A DNA stretch of 64,000 bases from Hyphomonadaceae bacterium (GCA_019636095.1 JAHBYF010000009.1:1-64000), one strand, 5' to 3'. Positions 8,568 to 17,360 are shown, numbered from the stretch's first letter. Program-made: numbers and translations. The notes: a model not told the origin generated them from the letters alone.

Positions 8568-9924
8568 GTCTCGCTCTTCTTCGCCGCCTTGGCGGCGAGT
8601 TTCTTTTCTTTGTTCTTTGTCGCCCAGCCGTCGAGGTTCACTTGCCGGCCACGGGCGACGCCGAGCGCGCCGGGGGGCACGTCCTTGGTGATAACGCTGC
8701 CAGTTACCGGTGTAGGCGCCGTCGCCGATGGTGACGAGCGACGAGTGCGGTGTCTACGAGCCGATGAGGCGTCGGCGCCGATGGTGGACGATATTTATCG
8801 AACCTCATGTTGCAGACGATCGTGCCGGCGCCGATGTTCGCACGTGGGCCGACGTCTGCATCGCCAATGTAAGCAAGGTGGCTGGCCTTCGCGCCTTCGC
8901 CGAAGTTCGAGTTCTTCACCTCAACGAAATTACCGATCTTCACCTTCGCCGCGAGCTTCGCCCCCGGGCGAAAGCGCGCAAACGGGCCGATTTCGGATCT
9001 CGGGCCGACTTCGGTGCGTTCGAAATGGCAATAGGCGTGGATGGTCGCGCCCGTGCCGATGCGCACGCCTGTCCCGAAAAACACGTGCGGTTCGATGATC
9101 GCATCGGGCTCGATCACCGTATCGAAGGAAAAGAAGACACTGGCCGGATCAATGAGCGTAACGCCAGCCTCCATCGCCGCCACGCGCGCGCGTTTCTGGA
9201 AGGCGGCCTCGGCGTCGGCGAGTTGAGCGCGTGAATTTACACCAAGCAGTTCTTCCTCTTGCGCCTCAACAATGCCGACTTTCATAGAAGCGGTGCGCGC
9301 CATGCCGGGGATGTCGGTCAGGTAGAATTCTTGCTGGGCGTTGTCGTTGCGCAGCTTCGCAAGCAAATCGAACAACGTCTTGGCATCAGCGACGAGAGCG
9401 CCAGCGTTGCAAAGGTTGACCGCGAGTTCGTCCGTGTTTGCATCCCGGTGCTCGACGTTCTTCACGAAGGCGCCAGCGGCGTCGGTGATGATGCGTCCGT
9501 AACCCGTTGGATCGTCGGCGTGGAAGGCCAACACGACAATGTCCGAGCCAGCGTCACGCGCTGCAAACATGCGCGCCAGCGTCTCAGCACGGATCAGGGG
9601 CGTGTCGCCGAAATAAACGACGACATCGCCGTCGAACGCGGCAAGTGTCGTGGCAGCCGATTTGGCAGCGTCGCCGGTGCCGCGCGGAACTTCCTGGACG
9701 GCGGTCGAGCCGGCCCCCAGAACCGATGTCACGCGCTCTTCCAGAGCCGGTGCGTTCGGCGGGATGACCACAACCGTGCGCGCGCAACTGAGATCCCGCG
9801 CCAGCGCGATGGACCAATCCACCAACGCCCTACCGCCGATTTTGTGCAGCATTTTGGGCGTCTCGGACCTCATCCGCTTGCCCTGTCCCGCCGCCAGAAT
9901 GATCGCGGCCCGCGCCCGGCTCAT
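8564..9924 (-). CDS. glmU: Bifunctional UDP-GlcNAc pyrophosphorylase / GlcN-1-P acetyltransferase, frame-disrupted near the 3' end
   Basis: Makes UDP-GlcNAc for peptidoglycan and LPS. The N-terminal nucleotidyltransferase has AAIILAAGQGKRMRSETPK and the conserved GTGDAAKSA and NAGALVADAKTL segments. The left-handed beta-helix is intact to ASHLAYIGDADVGPRANIGAGTIVCN (residue ~372). After about 8808 the frame breaks and the literal reading stops at 8704. The expected remainder (DTALVA, VTIGDGAYTG, SVITKDVPPGALGVARGRQVNLDGW and a Lys/Ala tail) is present across other frames, ending at TGA 8564, which overlaps the next gene's GTG. Several small indels fall within ~110 nt. As glmU is essential, sequence error is likelier than real decay. 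The ATG at 9924 gives the standard N-terminus. Confidence 0.9.
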
Positions 9925-9986
9925 GTGTTCCGACCTTGTACGAATCCTGGCTCCGCTATAGCGGAACCCTCTTCCAGAGGCATCCC

Positions 9987-10679
9987 ATGACGAGCGGCGA
10001 ACTGGCCGACGCGACCATTGTTTTCGACCTCGACGGTACGCTGGTAGACACCGCACCGGATTTGGTGCGCGCCCTCAACGAAACCATGGACCTTGAGGGT
10101 CTACCGCGCGTGAAGGCCGAGACGGTGCGCAACCTGATCGGGCACGGGGCGCGGGTGCTGATCGAGCGCGCTTCGGCGCTGCATGGCGTGACATTCTCTG
10201 CGACCCGGCTCGACCAGCTGACAAACGAGTTCGTTGCCTTCTACGCCGCCGACATCGCTCGCGAGTCCAAACCCTTCGATGGGGTGGTCGAGCAACTCGA
10301 TATTCTTGCCAGCCTTGGGGCCAAGCTTGCGGTCTGCACCAACAAGCGCACGGCTCTTTCTATTCAGTTGCTGGACGCGCTAGGGCTCAGCCAGCGCTTC
10401 TCGGCGATTGTCGGCGCCGATGCTGTCGCCGATCGCAAGCCGCATCCGGACCATTATCGGGCGGCGGTAACGCGCGCCGGCGGCGTCGTGCGTCGTTCGG
10501 TTATGGTTGGTGATGGCGCAGCCGATGTTGGCTCGGCCAAAGCGGCAGGCGCGCCGGTATGTATCGTGAGCTTCGGCTATAGCGACATCGGCGCCGAGAA
10601 ACTCGGCGCCGATGTGCTGCTCCACAGATTTCCAGAGTTGGCGCCGGCCTGTCGCCGCTTGCTCGCGGCGCGCCCATAA
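9987..10679 (+). CDS. gph: HAD-family phosphoglycolate phosphatase
   Basis: Hydrolyses 2-phosphoglycolate to glycolate. HAD motif I FDLDGTLVDT (nucleophile and acid Asp) lies near residue 13, motif II is VCTNK, motif III the lysine of RKPHPDHY and motif IV MVGDGAADV. 230 residues is typical. The ATG at 9987 has AGAGG 7 nt upstream; the earlier in-frame ATG at 9936 would run into the divergent glmU 5' region and lacks family similarity. It is divergent from glmU with a 62-nt gap. Confidence 0.93.
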   Translation: MTSGELADATIVFDLDGTLVDTAPDLVRALNETMDLEGLPRVKAETVRNLIGHGARVLIERASALHGVTFSATRLDQLTNEFVAFYAADIARESKPFDGVVEQLDILASLGAKLAVCTNKRTALSIQLLDALGLSQRFSAIVGADAVADRKPHPDHYRAAVTRAGGVVRRSVMVGDGAADVGSAKAAGAPVCIVSFGYSDIGAEKLGADVLLHRFPELAPACRRLLAARP

Positions 10680-10697
10680 ACCAACAGGGTTCGGCGC

Positions 10698-10937
10698 TTA
10701 CGCGACTTCCATCAAGCCGCGACGACTAGGGGACACTCGATCGTCGTCGTCAGCGCGTTTGGTCGGAAAACCGTTGACCATATCGCTGCGGACGTCCGTG
10801 CGCGCCGAACGCATCGCCGCGACGAAGCCTGCTTCGATAAGCTTCACTTCGACGTTGTAGCCCCGTTCGCGCCAGTATTCTTCAATGCGCATCTTGAGAC
10901 GCCGTGCGCCGTCCACATTGCAGAAGTCGTGATCCAT
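10698..10937 (-). CDS. Small conserved alphaproteobacterial protein
   Basis: 79 residues. The core (EEYWRERGYNVEVKLIEAGF, then RSARTDVRSDMVNGFPTK) matches a small protein family I have seen repeatedly in alphaproteobacteria but whose function I do not know. It is convergent with gph, whose stop is 18 nt from its own. Confidence 0.7.
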   Translation of the reverse strand: MDHDFCNVDGARRLKMRIEEYWRERGYNVEVKLIEAGFVAAMRSARTDVRSDMVNGFPTKRADDDDRVSPSRRGLMEVA

Positions 10938-11432
10938 TCAGCTCCACCACATATGTTGATCGGTCTCGGGTTGGGCTCAATGGCCCGGGACCGGTGCGCG
11001 GATTACGCTCCGCACCTTGCGTCAGCCCCCTCTCGCTCCCGCCAGTCTGCAAACGTGACCGACAAGCGAGGCGCCGATATGGCGAGTTCGCGTCACGAGA
11101 ACAATCGCGATCAAAAAGTCCTGATGCCGCAGGCCTAAAGACGCTGCGTCAGACGGCAGCGGCATACGCAGCTAGGCCATTGGAAATAGGCTAAAACTCT
11201 CTCGCCACCCATGAACGCGGAAGGGGCTGGTATCCTTTTGCGCAAGGGCCAAACATCAATGTTCGTCCTCCGCGGCCCATGCCACAGCTTACGTCTGCCC
11301 GGGCGACGCCGGACGCAACGATCCCGAATCTGCAAGTCGATTTGAACGAACCGCGAGCCCGCCGGATGGTGGGCCACGACGATAATTGTTTGAACCCCGA
11401 ATTGGCCGAATTCCGGGCCTGGGACCGGGTGT
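10938..11432. other. Gene-poor stretch at the left edge of the accessory region
   Basis: About 500 nt with only short, low-quality open frames on both strands and no family signature, RNA gene or insertion-sequence ends that I can see. It marks the change from core genes to the defence island and may be decayed sequence. Confidence 0.5.
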
Positions 11433-11705
11433 TTGGCGTGCTTCAGGACTGGAATCGAAGCTTGGTCGCCCAGGAGCCACCTAAGGACGGGCCCTGAAGG
11501 CTCAAACGCCTTTCCGGACATTTCCGGCGTGTGGCTGGCGACTGATCGAGATCGCGGGGAGCCCGACCCCTCGGTGCTTCCGAAGACCTCAGACCTCGCG
11601 GCACGCGCGCCGGAGGCTTACGAGAAACTGAAGGAGCTCGCCCAGCTGGTGGGCAGGCAGCTGGCGCGCGAGGAGTTTCAGCGCCGCACCGACAAGCAAC
11701 CGTGA
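11433..11705 (+). CDS. Possible small protein or gene fragment
   Basis: The frame gives up to 90 residues, but only the last ~45 look protein-like: a helical run APEAYEKLKELAQLVGRQLA followed by REEFQRRTDKQP. The N-terminal half resembles translated non-coding DNA, and the true start may be an internal non-ATG codon. There is no recognisable family. It lies just before the convergent abiE pair. Confidence 0.3.
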   Translation: MACFRTGIEAWSPRSHLRTGPEGSNAFPDISGVWLATDRDRGEPDPSVLPKTSDLAARAPEAYEKLKELAQLVGRQLAREEFQRRTDKQP

Positions 11706-11915
11706 ACGGAGTTCAAGTTGGCCTCTTCATGCTCTTACCAGTCGTCGCGCTCCGCAGCCTGCATCCAACGCAGTGTGGCGAATGCCTCGAAGTCCACGTC
11801 CAAGATGCGCTCCACGGCGCATGGCTCCAACCACCATGTCGATGCGTCGCGTCGCCGAGGCGATGATTTCCCGCCGTTTCCCGACGTTTCCCGCGCGGAA
11901 AACTGCAACGGCTCG

Positions 11916-12743
11916 TCACGCCTTCGGCTTGCCGTCTCCCTTCCAGGGATCGCCTGGCAAGATTTCGATCAGTCGCGTGCGCACATTGTCGGCGGCCGCA
12001 TCTATGTCCCACTCGTAGCCCGGCGCCAGGAGCGGGGCGATATCGGCGCGAAACACCGGATCGTCGAGCTTGCCAGCGAAGGTCTTCTCGAACATCGCGC
12101 GCGTCGTCGGATGGCCTTCCTCGTCCATGTAACGACGAAACACCTCGACAATGCGCGCAGGATCGGCGGCGTCGCTTTTCAGGGCGAGATGAAGGTCCAG
12201 AAGATCGCGTCCCTTCCGGCGTTGGTGCAGTGCGCGCATCTTGGTGCCGAGCAGTTCGTCCAACTCGTACGTGAGAATTGCGCACTTGCCCTTGAACCAG
12301 GGCGAGTCTACGGCGAAGGGCTGCGTCGCCAGACCATAGACAGTGAAGTGCTCTCGTGTGTTGATCTCGACCTTGAGCCGGAGCTTGATCGGCGGCTGGC
12401 CTTCTGACTCAAAGCGATAGAAGAAGGTGACACGGCCTTCGCTTTGCTTGAAGGTCGGCTTGCCTAGCCATGGATCAAGCACTTCGTGCAGCGCGTCCAT
12501 TATGGGCCCGGCGGGTGCTGCCTCGACCTGCACCAGATCGATGTCCTCAGAATAACGCGCAGCCGGCTTCAGGAAGAGCTTGTAGAGCGCAGTGCCACCG
12601 CGGAACGCAAGCGCCTTCGACAAGAGCGGATGGGAGAAGATGGCGACAAGCGCGCGACAGATGACAAGATCCTGCTCGACCTGGATGTCTTGCACCCATG
12701 GCGCGTTCTTGCGCCAAGCTGTGATGTAGTCGCGCGGGATCAA
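11916..12743 (-). CDS. abiEii: AbiEii-type nucleotidyltransferase toxin (type IV toxin-antitoxin)
   Basis: 275 residues with the DNA-polymerase-beta-like nucleotidyltransferase signature of AbiEii: FRGGTALYKLFL at about residue 47, then RYSEDIDLVQVE with the paired acidic residues near 65. Further family-like segments are KLRLKVEINTREHF, YELDELLGTKMRALHQRRKGRDLLDL and the C-terminal helical region. In characterised homologues the toxin transfers nucleotides to tRNA acceptor ends and causes abortive infection. It follows the AbiEi-like antitoxin with an ATGA overlap (12740-12743), the expected order. Confidence 0.9.
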   Translation of the reverse strand: MIPRDYITAWRKNAPWVQDIQVEQDLVICRALVAIFSHPLLSKALAFRGGTALYKLFLKPAARYSEDIDLVQVEAAPAGPIMDALHEVLDPWLGKPTFKQSEGRVTFFYRFESEGQPPIKLRLKVEINTREHFTVYGLATQPFAVDSPWFKGKCAILTYELDELLGTKMRALHQRRKGRDLLDLHLALKSDAADPARIVEVFRRYMDEEGHPTTRAMFEKTFAGKLDDPVFRADIAPLLAPGYEWDIDAAADNVRTRLIEILPGDPWKGDGKPKA

Positions 12744-13543
12744 ACTTCGGCCTCCACGCGCTCATTGACCAAGAGCTTCCAGTCCGTGTTGCGTTCAGCT
12801 TCGACCGAGTCCGCCGACGACAGAAGTGGTGCGTAGTCGTGTGCGAGTGCTTTCACATAGTCGCGCAACGGCCCGGCCCGATCGCCCACGCCGATGTGAT
12901 CCAGCAAATAGCCCAGACGCTGCGCCCACGGCAGCGGCGCCGTCTGCGCGGCATCGACGAGCTTGGCCGCATCGATCTGTTCTGCAAGTTCGGCAAGGAC
13001 CGTGGCGACATTTTCGAAGCCGCCGACATGATGATGATACCCCACGAGATCGATCGCCGTCGCCTCAGGCGTTGAGACGGCGATCGTACCGCGGGGCGTA
13101 TTGAACATGCGCGTCGCGACGGCAGAGAGGTTGCGGCGAGAGTAAAAGGCGACGCGCACGGCGCCGCACGCAATGTTGAGACGCCGCCGCGGCAGCAGCA
13201 CTTGGAAAACCTGCGGCGCGTGGTGCGCCGCGCCGTAATACTGAGCCGCCGACAAGAGGCCGGCATAATATGAGAGCCCCTGCCATTGCATAAGCGCCGG
13301 GATGAATTGGTCGCCTGGTAGGCAACCGAGCGCACGATACTCGGGGGGCACGATCACGTAGAAGCCACGCGCCGGAGAGGCCACGAGCTTCTGCTTGGCG
13401 AGGCGGCCCAGCGCGAGCTTTGCTGCCGCCGGCGACACACCTAATGCGTTCTGGGCCTCCGCGGACGTGAAGTGGTGGCGACCAGAGGCTGCCAGGCCGT
13501 CCACGTAGGCACGGGCGTGCGGGGGCTGGTGGTCCGACTTCAC
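12740..13543 (-). CDS. abiEi: AbiEi-type antitoxin and autorepressor
   Basis: 267 residues. The N-terminal winged helix (FTSAEAQNALGVSPAAAKLALGRLAKQKLV) and the following YVIVPPEYRALG are typical of AbiEi antitoxins. The C-terminal domain includes YYGAAHHAPQVFQVLLPRRR and STPEATAIDLVGYHHHVGG. Homologues neutralise AbiEii and repress their own operon by binding inverted repeats at the promoter. The start is GTG 13543, the first possible in this frame; an in-frame TGA lies 15 nt upstream. No good Shine-Dalgarno is visible and the start sits only 8 nt from an inverted repeat. Confidence 0.88.
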   Translation of the reverse strand: MKSDHQPPHARAYVDGLAASGRHHFTSAEAQNALGVSPAAAKLALGRLAKQKLVASPARGFYVIVPPEYRALGCLPGDQFIPALMQWQGLSYYAGLLSAAQYYGAAHHAPQVFQVLLPRRRLNIACGAVRVAFYSRRNLSAVATRMFNTPRGTIAVSTPEATAIDLVGYHHHVGGFENVATVLAELAEQIDAAKLVDAAQTAPLPWAQRLGYLLDHIGVGDRAGPLRDYVKALAHDYAPLLSSADSVEAERNTDWKLLVNERVEAEV

Positions 13544-13550
13544 GTACGCA

Positions 13551-13571
13551 AGGTATCACAAAGTGATACTT
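13551..13571. promoter_or_regulatory. Inverted repeat, proximal AbiEi operator candidate
   Basis: AGGTATCAC-aaa-GTGATACTT: arms match at 8 of 9 positions, in AT-rich DNA immediately upstream of abiEi. It shares the GTATC core with the second repeat at 13611-13637. Confidence 0.65.
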
Positions 13572-13610
13572 AGAGAACTTAATTTCCGGAACAATGCCAG
13601 CCAAACGCTC

Positions 13611-13637
13611 GTAAAGTATCGAAGTATGATACTTTAC
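13611..13637. promoter_or_regulatory. Inverted repeat, distal AbiEi operator candidate
   Basis: GTAAAGTATC, a 7-nt loop, then GATACTTTAC: a perfect 10-bp repeat with an extra AGTAT in the loop. Centred about 60 nt from the proximal repeat, it fits the two-site autorepression known for AbiEi proteins. The 304-nt gap between abiEi and the AlbA_2 gene otherwise holds only promoter-like AT-rich sequence. Confidence 0.65.
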
Positions 13638-13847
13638 AGACAATTCCCCGGAATCCATTACCTATTGTATTTGCTGTGCTTTTTGTTCGGGCCTGACGCG
13701 TTACCGAGCCAAAAATCTGGCTTGGAACCTGCGGCTCTTGACCAGTCCGGCTGTCGTTTCTCCGAGAAATCTCCGCCTCTGCCCATATCCCCATCGTCGT
13801 GCGCGGATGACGGACCGATATTCCGATCCGAAGCTAAGGTGCTGTCC

Positions 13848-14987
13848 ATGATTCCGAGAAGTTTCGGCGACGTCGACATCTCCGACATCCAACGGCTGAT
13901 CGACAATCAGGTCGCTGAGCGCCGTACGCTTGAGTTCAAGCGTGATCTTCCGGGTGACACCAGAGACGAGCGAAAGGAATTTCTCGCCGACGTCACTTCG
14001 TTTGCGAACGCGCACGGCGGCGACATCATCTATGGATTGGCTGAAGCCCACGGCACCCCTTCAAGCGTGCATGGTCTCGAAGTGTTGGACGCCGACGCCG
14101 CGCTGCGCGGCATCGAGGATCGCATTCTGGATGGAGTGGAGCCGCGCCTACCGGGCCTCCGCATGAAGTGGATCATAGCAGCCGACGGCAAGCGCCTCCT
14201 GCTCATCAGGATCCCAGCGAGCACGATCGCTCCGCATCGGGTCATCTTCGCCAACAGTAGCAAGTTCCATGGCCGCAAGAGCAACGGCAAATACGAGATG
14301 GATACGCAGGAATTGCGTGAGGCCTTCACGGCGACCGAGGCGCTGCCGGCGCGCCTTCGAGCGCTCCACTTGGAGGCCGTGGATGCAGCCGCGCGAGACG
14401 AACTGCCGGCCGGCCTCGGCGAAGGTCCAAGAGCCATCGTGTCTGTAGTACCGATGAACTACTTTCGTGAACGGCTCGATCTCGACATCACACCAGAGAA
14501 CGCACTCGCTCCCTTCAAGCCTGGCGGACACATGGAGGCCGTCGAAATGTTGGAAGGCGTTCTTCTGCACACCGATGGGGGCGGACAGAGTCGAATGGAC
14601 TCATATGCCGTCACGCATCGTCGCGGACGAACCGACATGGTTTGGACGATGGGCTACCTCATGAATCCGACGCGGGATGATGAGTGTGGCGTCGTCCCCT
14701 ATGTGCGATTTAAGGAGGGACTCATCGACGGGGCCCTGTCTGGAGTTGGGTGGCTTCAACGATACTCGATCGACGGGCCGTGGGTTGTGCTGACGACAGT
14801 CATCGGGATCAAGGACTACATTCTGTTGATCGACAATGATCACTATTCTGAGCCTGCATGGCGAGACCAAGCATCGCTGGGCGAAGTCGTGTCGGAGCGG
14901 CTCACCCACGAGGACCTCGTTCCAATCTTGAAGAGTTTCTGGCGCTTGTTCGGAATGCGGCCTCCCAGCAACCTAGCCGGAGCGTGA
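13848..14987 (+). CDS. AlbA_2 (Schlafen-type) putative nucleic-acid-binding protein
   Basis: 379 residues. The N-terminal AlbA_2 domain (about 20-150) is clear: RRTLEFKRDLPGD, FLADVTSFANAHGGDIIYGLAE, and the strand KRLLLIRIPASTIAPHRV followed by FHGRKSNGKYEMD. The remaining ~230 residues match no family I know and may be a sensor or effector region. The frame is open upstream to 13563, but that part looks non-coding; the ATG at 13848 is preceded by TAAGG. Bacterial AlbA_2 proteins are often found in defence islands or as regulators; role here unknown. Confidence 0.82.
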   Translation: MIPRSFGDVDISDIQRLIDNQVAERRTLEFKRDLPGDTRDERKEFLADVTSFANAHGGDIIYGLAEAHGTPSSVHGLEVLDADAALRGIEDRILDGVEPRLPGLRMKWIIAADGKRLLLIRIPASTIAPHRVIFANSSKFHGRKSNGKYEMDTQELREAFTATEALPARLRALHLEAVDAAARDELPAGLGEGPRAIVSVVPMNYFRERLDLDITPENALAPFKPGGHMEAVEMLEGVLLHTDGGGQSRMDSYAVTHRRGRTDMVWTMGYLMNPTRDDECGVVPYVRFKEGLIDGALSGVGWLQRYSIDGPWVVLTTVIGIKDYILLIDNDHYSEPAWRDQASLGEVVSERLTHEDLVPILKSFWRLFGMRPPSNLAGA

Positions 14988-14994
14988 GGGAACC

Positions 14995-15009
14995 AGCCGG
15001 GCGCCGGCT
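14995..15009 (+). terminator. Possible weak terminator hairpin after the AlbA_2 gene
   Basis: AGCCGG-GCG-CCGGCT, a perfect 6-bp stem 8 nt after the stop codon, followed by the modestly T-rich ATGTGTTCTTCC. There is no clean T-run, so termination could be partial and read into the next operon. Confidence 0.4.
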
Positions 15010-15084
15010 ATGTGTTCTTCCTGGATCGGGCCGCGTGCATTTGGGCGCCGAATCGCGCAAGCGGGTATCCAAGCCGACCTGACA

Positions 15085-15124
15085 ATTTCGGATTCGGTAC
15101 GAGCCGCGCACGCGGACCCGAAAT
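15085..15124 (+). promoter_or_regulatory. Nested hairpin in the leader of the GTPase-associated operon
   Basis: An outer pair ATTTCGG (15085-15091) / CCGAAAT (15118-15124) encloses an inner CCGCG-CA-CGCGG hairpin (15104-15115). Together with the next element it makes a two-hairpin leader upstream of the GASH gene. It could be RNA structure or protein-binding DNA. Confidence 0.4.
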
Positions 15125-15141
15125 GGTAGCTCGCGCCCGGC

Positions 15142-15173
15142 CACCTATGACATAACCGCAACGGTCATAGGTG
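15142..15173 (+). promoter_or_regulatory. Inverted repeat that contains the GASH Shine-Dalgarno
   Basis: CACCTATGAC (15142-15151), a 12-nt loop, then GTCATAGGTG (15164-15173): a perfect 10-bp repeat. AGGTGA (15169-15174) is the only Shine-Dalgarno before GTG 15178, so in RNA the stem would hide it; as DNA the repeat could be an operator at the operon start. Confidence 0.65.
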
Positions 15174-15177
15174 AGTC

Positions 15178-16398
15178 GTGAGCGTGGATATTCTTCAGCG
15201 GTTCTTGAACCTTCAGCTGTTCTCGGTCCAAGGCGAAGATGCGCGCCTTGAAAAAATTCGCGCGGCGACGACGGCGCTCGAAACGGCGCTGCTCGCCGAT
15301 AGTACGCAGTTCCTGCGCGCCCTTCTCGCTGCGGCCGATCCAAACGCGCCGATCACGACGCCGGCGCTTCAGGCGGCCGCCAGCGCGCTCGAGACCGAGT
15401 GGAATAGCTACATGAACATCTTCGCATCACCGCCCGTTGCATTGTTTCGGGCGATGCTTGCGCAAGCGGCCTTTGGGGCGGCTGAGAAGAACGCGGGTTA
15501 CGCCGCCGGCGCCACACAACTGCTGCGCAACATCGTGCCACGCCGCGATTTCGGTAGCGAAAACGAACTTTGGCGCGAATTGCTCGATGGTCTCGACGCC
15601 AGGTATGAGCAGGCCGCCGCCGAAGCATGGGCCGACAATTTCCGCGGGCCGCCGGCTTCGATGCTGAAGAAGCCCGTCGAGAAGCAAGCCAAGGTCGACC
15701 GCAACAAACTTCAATTGGCCATGCTTGGCGCCGCCGGCCAACACGGGCCCGAAAGCAAACCAGGCACCAACCCAAACCCCCATTGGCCGAGCGCAAATGA
15801 TGCGTGGGCTGGGGACTATGCAAGCCGCGCTGCGGCCGCGATTGGTGACGCCGTAGACGACGCGGTTGGAGTGGCCCTCCAGGGTCGCAACGCCGTCGAT
15901 AAGGCCGTTTTCGAAACACTAGAACAACGGTTGCCGAACGCGGAGGGCGTGCAGCGCCGGACCCGGCTGCTGTGGTGGAAGGAAGCCGCCTATTCGCCGG
16001 TGATCGATCGCGGCTACGATCAGATGTCGCTGCCGGTCATGGCGATCGCCGCAGCCGTCGATGTGCATCGTATGGTACCGACGCTCTCGCCGCGTAGCGT
16101 TGAATTTTTCTTACGTTCGGTGGTTGCCTCGCGTGCCGGCGCTTCGGCTCGCACGTCAACGGAGTGGCTCGGCGACCTCGCCGGCGCCGCCGATCGCGCC
16201 GCGGCGGCAAGCGCCTTGCCTGCGCTCGTGGAGCCGATGGATTTTCTCACCCACGGCCTCAACCGCGCAGCCGCCAATACGTCCACCACGGCCGCCGGTC
16301 TTTACGCGGAAGGCGCAGCACTGACTCTCGGCGATCTTAGCGTCATCATCTTCCGCGAACTTCAAGCATTGGCCGCTATCAACACGGCCGCCGCGTGA
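15178..16398 (+). CDS. GASH: GTPase-associated system helical-domain protein
   Basis: First gene of the five-gene operon; 406 residues, predicted almost wholly helical and soluble. Segments typical of the family are the N-terminal FLNLQLFSVQ, the central RTRLLWWKEAAYSPVIDRGYD with YDQMSLPVMAIAAAVDVH, and the C-terminal LADLSV-like helix (LTLGDLSVIIFRELQAL). It has no catalytic motif, so a scaffold or sensor role beside the GTPases is inferred from context. The GTG at 15178 is preceded by AGGTGA inside an inverted repeat. Its stop overlaps the next gene's GTG as GTGA. Confidence 0.8.
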   Translation: MSVDILQRFLNLQLFSVQGEDARLEKIRAATTALETALLADSTQFLRALLAAADPNAPITTPALQAAASALETEWNSYMNIFASPPVALFRAMLAQAAFGAAEKNAGYAAGATQLLRNIVPRRDFGSENELWRELLDGLDARYEQAAAEAWADNFRGPPASMLKKPVEKQAKVDRNKLQLAMLGAAGQHGPESKPGTNPNPHWPSANDAWAGDYASRAAAAIGDAVDDAVGVALQGRNAVDKAVFETLEQRLPNAEGVQRRTRLLWWKEAAYSPVIDRGYDQMSLPVMAIAAAVDVHRMVPTLSPRSVEFFLRSVVASRAGASARTSTEWLGDLAGAADRAAAASALPALVEPMDFLTHGLNRAAANTSTTAAGLYAEGAALTLGDLSVIIFRELQALAAINTAAA

Positions 16399-17360
16399 CA
16401 ACGCGCTGCACTCAACCCGACTGTTTCGCTCCCGAGGTGATGTGCAGCCTCGGCGAAGAAAACCGCGCCGACTGTTCGTTCTGGAAAGCCGCGCTCGCGG
16501 CGGCGGGCGAAACGGACGGCGCAGCGGTAACGGACATTGCGAGCGGTGCCGCCGTACCCTGGTCGGGCAATGCCCTTGGGCTGGTCGATCTTGCGTTCAC
16601 GAGCGGCCGCGGCGCGCCTCGGGTTGTTGCCGTGATCGGAGCGGCAGGTGCTGGAAAGACCACGTTGCTTGGATCCTGGTATTTGATGTTGAGCCGAGGT
16701 GCGCTCGACGTCGCGTCGCATGCTTTCGCCGGCTCGTACACGCTGTCAGGTTGGGAAAACATTGCCCACTCTCTGCGGTGGGCGAATGATGGCGGTCCGG
16801 GATTTCCGCCGCATACGCCAAGCGGCGAAGGACGAGCACCGGGCATGTTACATCTCGCGCTGCGCAGGGGCGATCATATCATCGAGGACGTGCTGTTTGC
16901 CGATGCCCCCGGCGAATGGTTCCGCGCGTGGTCGGTCAATCGCGATGCTCCAGAAGCCGAAGGAGCACGCTGGCTCGCAACACACGCCAGCGTCATCATT
17001 CTCGCTGCGGATTGCGAGGCGCTTGCCGGTCCGGAGAAAGGCAACACTCGCATGACGTTGCAAGCCCTCGCTCAACGTATTGCCAGCGAGCGGCGCGGGC
17101 GGCCCGTGGCGCTCGCTTGGACCAAGGCCGATATTGAGGTGCCGGAGGCTGTGCGCACGTCAGTTCTCACGGCCGTGACGACACACCTTGGCGACATTCC
17201 CGTGTTCGAAGTCAGTGTCAAAGAACATCACGCGACTGCGCCGGAGGCATCCTTCGTTCGATTGATGAATTGGTCGATCAGTGCACCGCACGCCAAGACG
17301 CAACCCGCGTTGGAGCGGATCGCAACCGACGATCCGTTCATGGTGTATGGCCATGCCTGA
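16395..17360 (+). CDS. P-loop GTPase 1 of the GTPase-associated system (double-GTPase family)
   Basis: 321 residues. Four N-terminal cysteines (C5, C10, C17, C27) suggest a small zinc-binding lead. The G domain follows: Walker A GAAGAGKTT at 82-90, a Walker B/G3-like DAPGE at 170-174 and a G4-like TKAD at 243-246. The spacing fits the double-GTPase group of TRAFAC-like GTPases. It overlaps GASH by 4 nt and the second GTPase by 14 nt, implying equal expression and probably a heteromeric GTPase pair. Guanine specificity is inferred from TKAD. Confidence 0.85.
   Translation: MTTRCTQPDCFAPEVMCSLGEENRADCSFWKAALAAAGETDGAAVTDIASGAAVPWSGNALGLVDLAFTSGRGAPRVVAVIGAAGAGKTTLLGSWYLMLSRGALDVASHAFAGSYTLSGWENIAHSLRWANDGGPGFPPHTPSGEGRAPGMLHLALRRGDHIIEDVLFADAPGEWFRAWSVNRDAPEAEGARWLATHASVIILAADCEALAGPEKGNTRMTLQALAQRIASERRGRPVALAWTKADIEVPEAVRTSVLTAVTTHLGDIPVFEVSVKEHHATAPEASFVRLMNWSISAPHAKTQPALERIATDDPFMVYGHA

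Noticed and set aside
13563..13847. N-terminal extension of the AlbA_2 protein
   Set aside because: Would start inside the abiE operator, has no family similarity, and ATG 13848 has a better ribosome-binding site.
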